A stretch of 23,812 bases of DNA from an uncultured Oscillospiraceae bacterium (GTDB lineage Bacteria > Bacillota > Clostridia > Oscillospirales > Acutalibacteraceae). Within the stretch, counting starts at the first letter, position 1. Each line of letters begins with the position of its first letter. The notes beneath the pieces are model-generated. The model was not told where the DNA came from. It saw only the letters and a program-made list of their open reading frames with translations, and searched no databases. Shown in pieces: positions 20,932-23,812 of the stretch. A program made the translations under genes and the position numbers. Location: the NCBI GenBank assembly GCA_900543215.1, contig UQQR01000024.1, forward strand, positions 1 through 23,812. The letters are read 5' to 3'.

Positions 20932-22185
20932 TTGAACTATACGCAAACGCTTGAGTATATACATTCTCTCGGAAATTTTAAGCTGCCTGACGGACTTGAA
21001 CGGATCACGGAAGCTTTAAAAAAACTCGGTAATCCGCAGGAAAAATTTGACGCCGTACATATCGCCGGAACAAACGGCAAAGGTTCGGTCTCTGCAATGC
21101 TTGCAAAAATTTTTGAAACGGCAGGATTTAAAACGGGTCTCTATATTTCACCGTATATAATAGATTTCAGAGAAAGAATACAAATAAACGGTAATTTTAT
21201 TCCCGAAGAAAAAATGACGGAATATGCGGAAAGGGTTAAAAATACCGGAGTGGCAATGTCGGAGTTTGAATTTATAACTGCGGCGGCTTTTTCGTATTTT
21301 GCGGATGAAAAGTGCGATATAGTAATAGCGGAAACGGGTCTCGGCGGAAGGCTTGATGCAACAAATACCCTTATGCGGGTAAAAGCGGCGGTGATAACTA
21401 AGATAGGACTTGACCATATCGGCATTTTGGGCGATACTTTGGAAAAGATAGCGGAGGAGAAGTGCGGAATAATAAAGGATTTTATCACGGTTTCCTCACC
21501 ATGCCAAAAGGCCGAAACGCTTGCGGTTATCGAAAAATATGCTGATGAACTTTTCGTGCCCGATACCGACCGTTTGCAAATTATTAAAAGCGATTTTTCC
21601 GAAAACAGCTTTATATATGACGGCTGCAGATATGATTTATCTCTTTTCGGCAATTACCAGATTGAAAACGCATTGACTGTTATAGAAACCGTTAGGCACA
21701 GCGGTTATAATATACCGTACGGCACGGTAAAAAAAGCGCTTGCAAATACATTCTTCCCCGCAAGAAACGAAGTAATCTGCAAAAAGCCGTTTATTGTTCT
21801 TGACGGAGCGCATAATCCGGATTCTGCCGAGGCGCTTTCGGCGGTAATGGAAAAATACAGCGGCAGAATTACGGCAATTATCGGAGCTATGAGGGATAAG
21901 GACTATAAGCTCGTGCTTGCTGAAACCCTAAAACATTGCCGCAATGCGGTGGCGGTGACGGTAAAGGATATGCCGAGGTCGCTTGATAAGGAAAGTCTCG
22001 CAGACGCGGCAGGCGTCTTTTGCCCTTGCTTTACGGCAGACAGTTATGCCGATGCCGTAAAAAAAGCGATTTCAGCTTCCGGCGGCGAACCGATATTTGT
22101 ATTCGGCTCGCTCTACCTTGCAAGCGGAATAAGAGATTTACTTTTAGAAACAGCAAAAAAATTTAATTCCGATGCTATATTTTGA
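20932..22185 (+). CDS. folC: Folylpolyglutamate/dihydrofolate synthase FolC
   Basis: 417 residues. FolC adds glutamates to folate and in many bacteria also makes dihydrofolate from dihydropteroate. The Mur-ligase-type fold shows AGTNGKGSVSAMLAKI (P-loop, about 45-60), FRERIQINGNFI, the ETGLGGRLDATN motif, TKIGLDHIGILGDTLEKIAEEKCGIIK and, in the C-terminal domain, LDGAHNPDSAEALSAVM. The start is TTG at 20932, giving the family beginning NYTQTLEYIHSLG; GGAAAGG at 20914-20920 is 11 bases upstream, rather far. No convincing promoter is visible nearby. It is a monocistronic gene next to the spoIIA operon, separated from it by a hairpin. Confidence 0.93.
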   Translation: MNYTQTLEYIHSLGNFKLPDGLERITEALKKLGNPQEKFDAVHIAGTNGKGSVSAMLAKIFETAGFKTGLYISPYIIDFRERIQINGNFIPEEKMTEYAERVKNTGVAMSEFEFITAAAFSYFADEKCDIVIAETGLGGRLDATNTLMRVKAAVITKIGLDHIGILGDTLEKIAEEKCGIIKDFITVSSPCQKAETLAVIEKYADELFVPDTDRLQIIKSDFSENSFIYDGCRYDLSLFGNYQIENALTVIETVRHSGYNIPYGTVKKALANTFFPARNEVICKKPFIVLDGAHNPDSAEALSAVMEKYSGRITAIIGAMRDKDYKLVLAETLKHCRNAVAVTVKDMPRSLDKESLADAAGVFCPCFTADSYADAVKKAISASGGEPIFVFGSLYLASGIRDLLLETAKKFNSDAIF

Positions 22186-22195
22186 CAATTTTTTT

Positions 22196-22240
22196 AAGGA
22201 CAAGCCTTTATTATATATATGAGGCTTGTCCTTTATTGTT
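22196..22240 (+). terminator. Hairpin between folC and spoIIAA
   Basis: AAGGACAAGCCT (22196-22207) and AGGCTTGTCCTT (22222-22233) form a perfect 12-bp stem around a 14-base A/T loop, eleven bases after the folC stop. TATTGTTT follows, a poor T-run. It probably terminates folC; a regulatory role ahead of spoIIAA is the alternative. Confidence 0.65.
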
Positions 22241-22256
22241 TAGTGAGGTGATATAT

Positions 22257-22571
22257 ATGTCAGTTGAAATACGGTCAAGCGGTCAGACGGTAACGGCATA
22301 CCTGTCGGGTGAGCTTGACCACCATACAGCAAGAGAAATGCGCGAGGCAATAGACAGTGCCGTTGAGCTTAATATGCCGGGTACGCTTGTTCTTAACTTT
22401 AAAAATATAAGCTTTATGGACAGTTCGGGAATAGGGCTTGTTATGGGGCGGTACAGGAACATTTCAAAAACCGGAGGAGAACTTCATATTACCGGTGCGT
22501 CGCCGCAAATATATAAGGTAATGAAGCTTGCGGGACTCGAAAGATTGGCAAAATTGGAGGGTAATTGTTAA
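22257..22571 (+). CDS. spoIIAA: Anti-sigma F factor antagonist SpoIIAA
   Basis: 104 residues, a single STAS domain. In the forespore, unphosphorylated SpoIIAA binds SpoIIAB and frees sigma F; SpoIIAB phosphorylates it on a serine. The phosphorylation motif is FMDSSGIGL, in which S57 corresponds to Ser58 of Bacillus subtilis, followed by VMGRYRNI. The start is ATG 22257, 6 bases after GAGGTG; the frame is open upstream without a ribosome site. It is first of three genes, spoIIAA-spoIIAB-sigF, the conserved order in endospore formers. The carboxypeptidase gene that often precedes this operon is not here; folC lies upstream. Confidence 0.95.
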   Translation: MSVEIRSSGQTVTAYLSGELDHHTAREMREAIDSAVELNMPGTLVLNFKNISFMDSSGIGLVMGRYRNISKTGGELHITGASPQIYKVMKLAGLERLAKLEGNC

Positions 22572-22572
22572 A

Positions 22573-23016
22573 ATGCAGGTAAATAATAAATTCACTATGA
22601 ATGTTTTGGCAAAGTCGGCAAACGAGAGCTTTGCTCGTGCGTGCGTTGCCGCTTTTGCTTCACAGCTTGACCCCACGCTTGAGGAAATTGGAGATATAAA
22701 AACCGCCGTTTCCGAAGCGGTGACGAATTGTATTGTTCACGCCTATAAGGAAAAAATCGGGAAAATATACATATCGGGCGAGCTGTGCGAAGGGAATATG
22801 CTCAGAATAAAGATCCGCGACACCGGTTGCGGTATAGAAAATGTCGAAAAGGCAATGGAACCCCTTTATACAACCGTGGGCGGAGAACGGGCAGGACTCG
22901 GCTTTGCGGTTATGCAAAGCTTTATGGATTCCGTTAAAGTACGCTCCAAGGTCGGAAAAGGCACAAGCATTGTTATGATTAAAAAAATAAGCCGCCGCTA
23001 CGGCGTAAATGCTTAA
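22573..23016 (+). CDS. spoIIAB: Anti-sigma F factor SpoIIAB, serine kinase
   Basis: 147 residues of the GHKL ATPase fold. It holds sigma F inactive and phosphorylates SpoIIAA. The N box lies in AVSEAVTNCIVHAYKEK (about 47-63), the G1 box is DTGCGI and the lid plus G2 region PLYTTVGGERAGLGFAVMQSFMD. The beginning FTMNVLAKSANESFARACVAAF matches the Bacillus protein, which supports the ATG at 22573; GGAGG (22556-22560) is 12 bases upstream. It starts one base after the spoIIAA stop and overlaps sigF by 8 bases. Confidence 0.96.
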   Translation: MQVNNKFTMNVLAKSANESFARACVAAFASQLDPTLEEIGDIKTAVSEAVTNCIVHAYKEKIGKIYISGELCEGNMLRIKIRDTGCGIENVEKAMEPLYTTVGGERAGLGFAVMQSFMDSVKVRSKVGKGTSIVMIKKISRRYGVNA

Positions 23017-23674
23017 GGAAAAGTGCGAGCGTGACCGCTTTATCGAAACAAACCTCGGACTTGTACATTCCCTGTGTAAGCGTTTTGTCGGCAGAGGAAT
23101 AGAGTACGATGACTTATATCAGGCGGGATGTATGGGATTGATAAAGGCAACCGACGCCTTTGACGAGAGCAGGGGACTTTGTTTTTCTACCTACGCGGTT
23201 CCCGTGATATTAGGAGAAATCAAGCGATTATTCCGTGACGGCGGAGCGGTCAAGGTATCAAGAAGTGTAAAAGAACTCGGACTTAAAATAACATACGAAA
23301 AGCAAAAACTTGAGCAAAAGCTTTGCAGAGAACCGAAAATTTCGGAAATTGCCGATGCGCTCGGAATCGGTGCGGAGGAAGTTACGGAAGCGCTGTGCGC
23401 GGCACAGCCGACAGTGTCGCTGACCTATGAGAGCGAGGACGGCATATGCGAGATAGGACTTCCTACAGTAAGCACCGAGGACGAAATATCCGATAAATTG
23501 TTGCTTGACTTTGCAATGAATAAACTCAGTGACACCGAAAGAAAGATTGTGGAATTAAGATATTATAAGTCGTTTACCCAAAACAAAACCGCGAAGCTCC
23601 TCAATATGACGCAGGTTCAGGTGTCTCGCGCGGAGAAAAAAATACTGGCAAAGCTCAGATGTATGGTAAAATAA
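23009..23674 (+). CDS. sigF: RNA polymerase sigma factor F (SpoIIAC)
   Basis: 221 residues; Bacillus sigma F has about 255. It directs early forespore transcription. Region 2 (NLGLVHSLCKRFVGRGIEYDDLYQAGCMGLIKATDAFDESRGLCFSTYAVPVILGEIKR) is followed by region 3 (RSVKELGLKITYEKQKLEQKL) and region 4 with the helix-turn-helix KSFTQNKTAKLLNMTQVQVSRAEKKILAKL. A stop codon stands in frame directly before the ATG at 23009, so this start is certain within the frame, and the usual extra N-terminal residues are absent. No ribosome site precedes the ATG; it overlaps the end of spoIIAB, so translation probably depends on coupling. No terminator is visible in the 90 bases after it. Confidence 0.95.
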   Translation: MLKEKCERDRFIETNLGLVHSLCKRFVGRGIEYDDLYQAGCMGLIKATDAFDESRGLCFSTYAVPVILGEIKRLFRDGGAVKVSRSVKELGLKITYEKQKLEQKLCREPKISEIADALGIGAEEVTEALCAAQPTVSLTYESEDGICEIGLPTVSTEDEISDKLLLDFAMNKLSDTERKIVELRYYKSFTQNKTAKLLNMTQVQVSRAEKKILAKLRCMVK

Positions 23675-23719
23675 TTGCTGTGAATATTATGTGAAAAACC
23701 GTATATATACCATATATTG

Positions 23720-23731
23720 TGTAATATTACA
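23720..23731. repeat. 12-bp perfect palindrome after sigF
   Basis: TGTAATATTACA is a perfect palindrome 46 bases past the sigF stop and about 40 bases before the strong edge promoter. It may be an operator or chance in AT-rich DNA; nothing else in 23675-23760 looks like a gene. Confidence 0.3.
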
Positions 23732-23734
23732 AGA

Positions 23735-23797
23735 GGAAAAAGTTTTTAAAAATTTTCTAAAAAAAGTGTTGACAAGAGGTAGCGGATATGGTATTAT
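23735..23797 (+). promoter_or_regulatory. Strong promoter with A/T-tract UP-like element
   Basis: A perfect TTGACA (23769-23774), 17 bases, then TATTAT (23792-23797) with TGG directly before it (extended -10). Upstream are phased A and T runs (about 23737-23766), as in UP elements of rRNA and tRNA promoters. Transcription would start near 23804, and the product lies beyond the window. Confidence 0.75.
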
Positions 23798-23812
23798 AAT
23801 CAGGCGCTCTGA

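Noticed and set aside
20922..20954. A ten-codon upstream frame (MKRLELYANA) overlapping the folC start
   Set aside because: The composition is unremarkable and GGAAAGG is too close to its ATG; nothing suggests a regulatory peptide.
22182..22256. A sigma-H promoter for the spoIIA operon
   Set aside because: AAGGACA at 22196 is a partial -35 match, but no GAAT-like -10 stands at the right distance. The promoter may be there, but I cannot support it from sequence.
1..23812. CRISPR arrays, tRNA and rRNA genes
   Set aside because: No regularly spaced repeats and no cloverleaf or rRNA signature were seen in the gene-free stretches.

Overview
The window looks like chromosomal DNA from a spore-forming, low-to-moderate-GC Firmicute of the class Clostridia, most likely a gut Oscillospiraceae/Ruminococcaceae-type organism. 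This rests on the clostridial order of the rimP-nusA-infB translation cluster, a spoIIA operon with the sporulation sigma factor F, a clostridial TnpV-type gene start, GGAGG ribosome binding sites and TTGACA/TATAAT promoters. Genus assignment is inference; nothing in the window names a species.

Region 1 (1-2230, minus strand): the start of a TnpV-like mobile-element gene at the left edge, then a two-gene unit of a D,D-carboxypeptidase (class S11) followed by a cyclophilin-type lipoprotein. The cyclophilin has an in-frame TGA exactly where the lipid-anchoring cysteine should be. Region 2 (2233-4766, plus): a metallophosphoesterase with altered metal-ligand motifs and a zinc-ribbon/pseudokinase/membrane/PASTA protein that lacks all the catalytic aspartates.

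Region 3 (4780-13457, plus): one long translation and RNA-metabolism operon: rimP, nusA, rnpM (ylxR), ylxQ, infB, rbfA, nrnA, truB, ribF and a small MscS channel. A strong promoter and a leader terminator with an interrupted U-tract precede it, which fits NusA autoregulation by attenuation. Many of the genes overlap by 1 to 26 bases. A bidirectional terminator separates it from a convergent hsp20 gene.

Region 4 (13502-19147): hsp20 and a PucR/CdaR-type regulator are divergent, with abutting -35 boxes that form a palindrome. The regulator is followed by a ferredoxin-like protein behind an inverted-repeat operator candidate, then a DUF1538 membrane protein, a tandem P-II-like protein and a GNAT acetyltransferase, the last three overlapping. 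A 158-bp element with 27-bp terminal inverted repeats sits in the leader of the DUF1538 gene.

Region 5 (19148-20931): a consensus promoter with an inverted-repeat operator, a 19-residue cysteine-rich leader peptide, cysK, and an Rrf2 regulator with three Fe-S-type cysteines. This looks like a cysteine-responsive and Fe-S-responsive locus with two layers of control. Convergent to it lies a non-coding stretch whose minus strand can fold into a small structured RNA. Region 6 (20932-23812): folC, then spoIIAA-spoIIAB-sigF, and at the right edge a strong promoter with A/T tracts upstream, probably driving a stable RNA or highly expressed gene outside the window.
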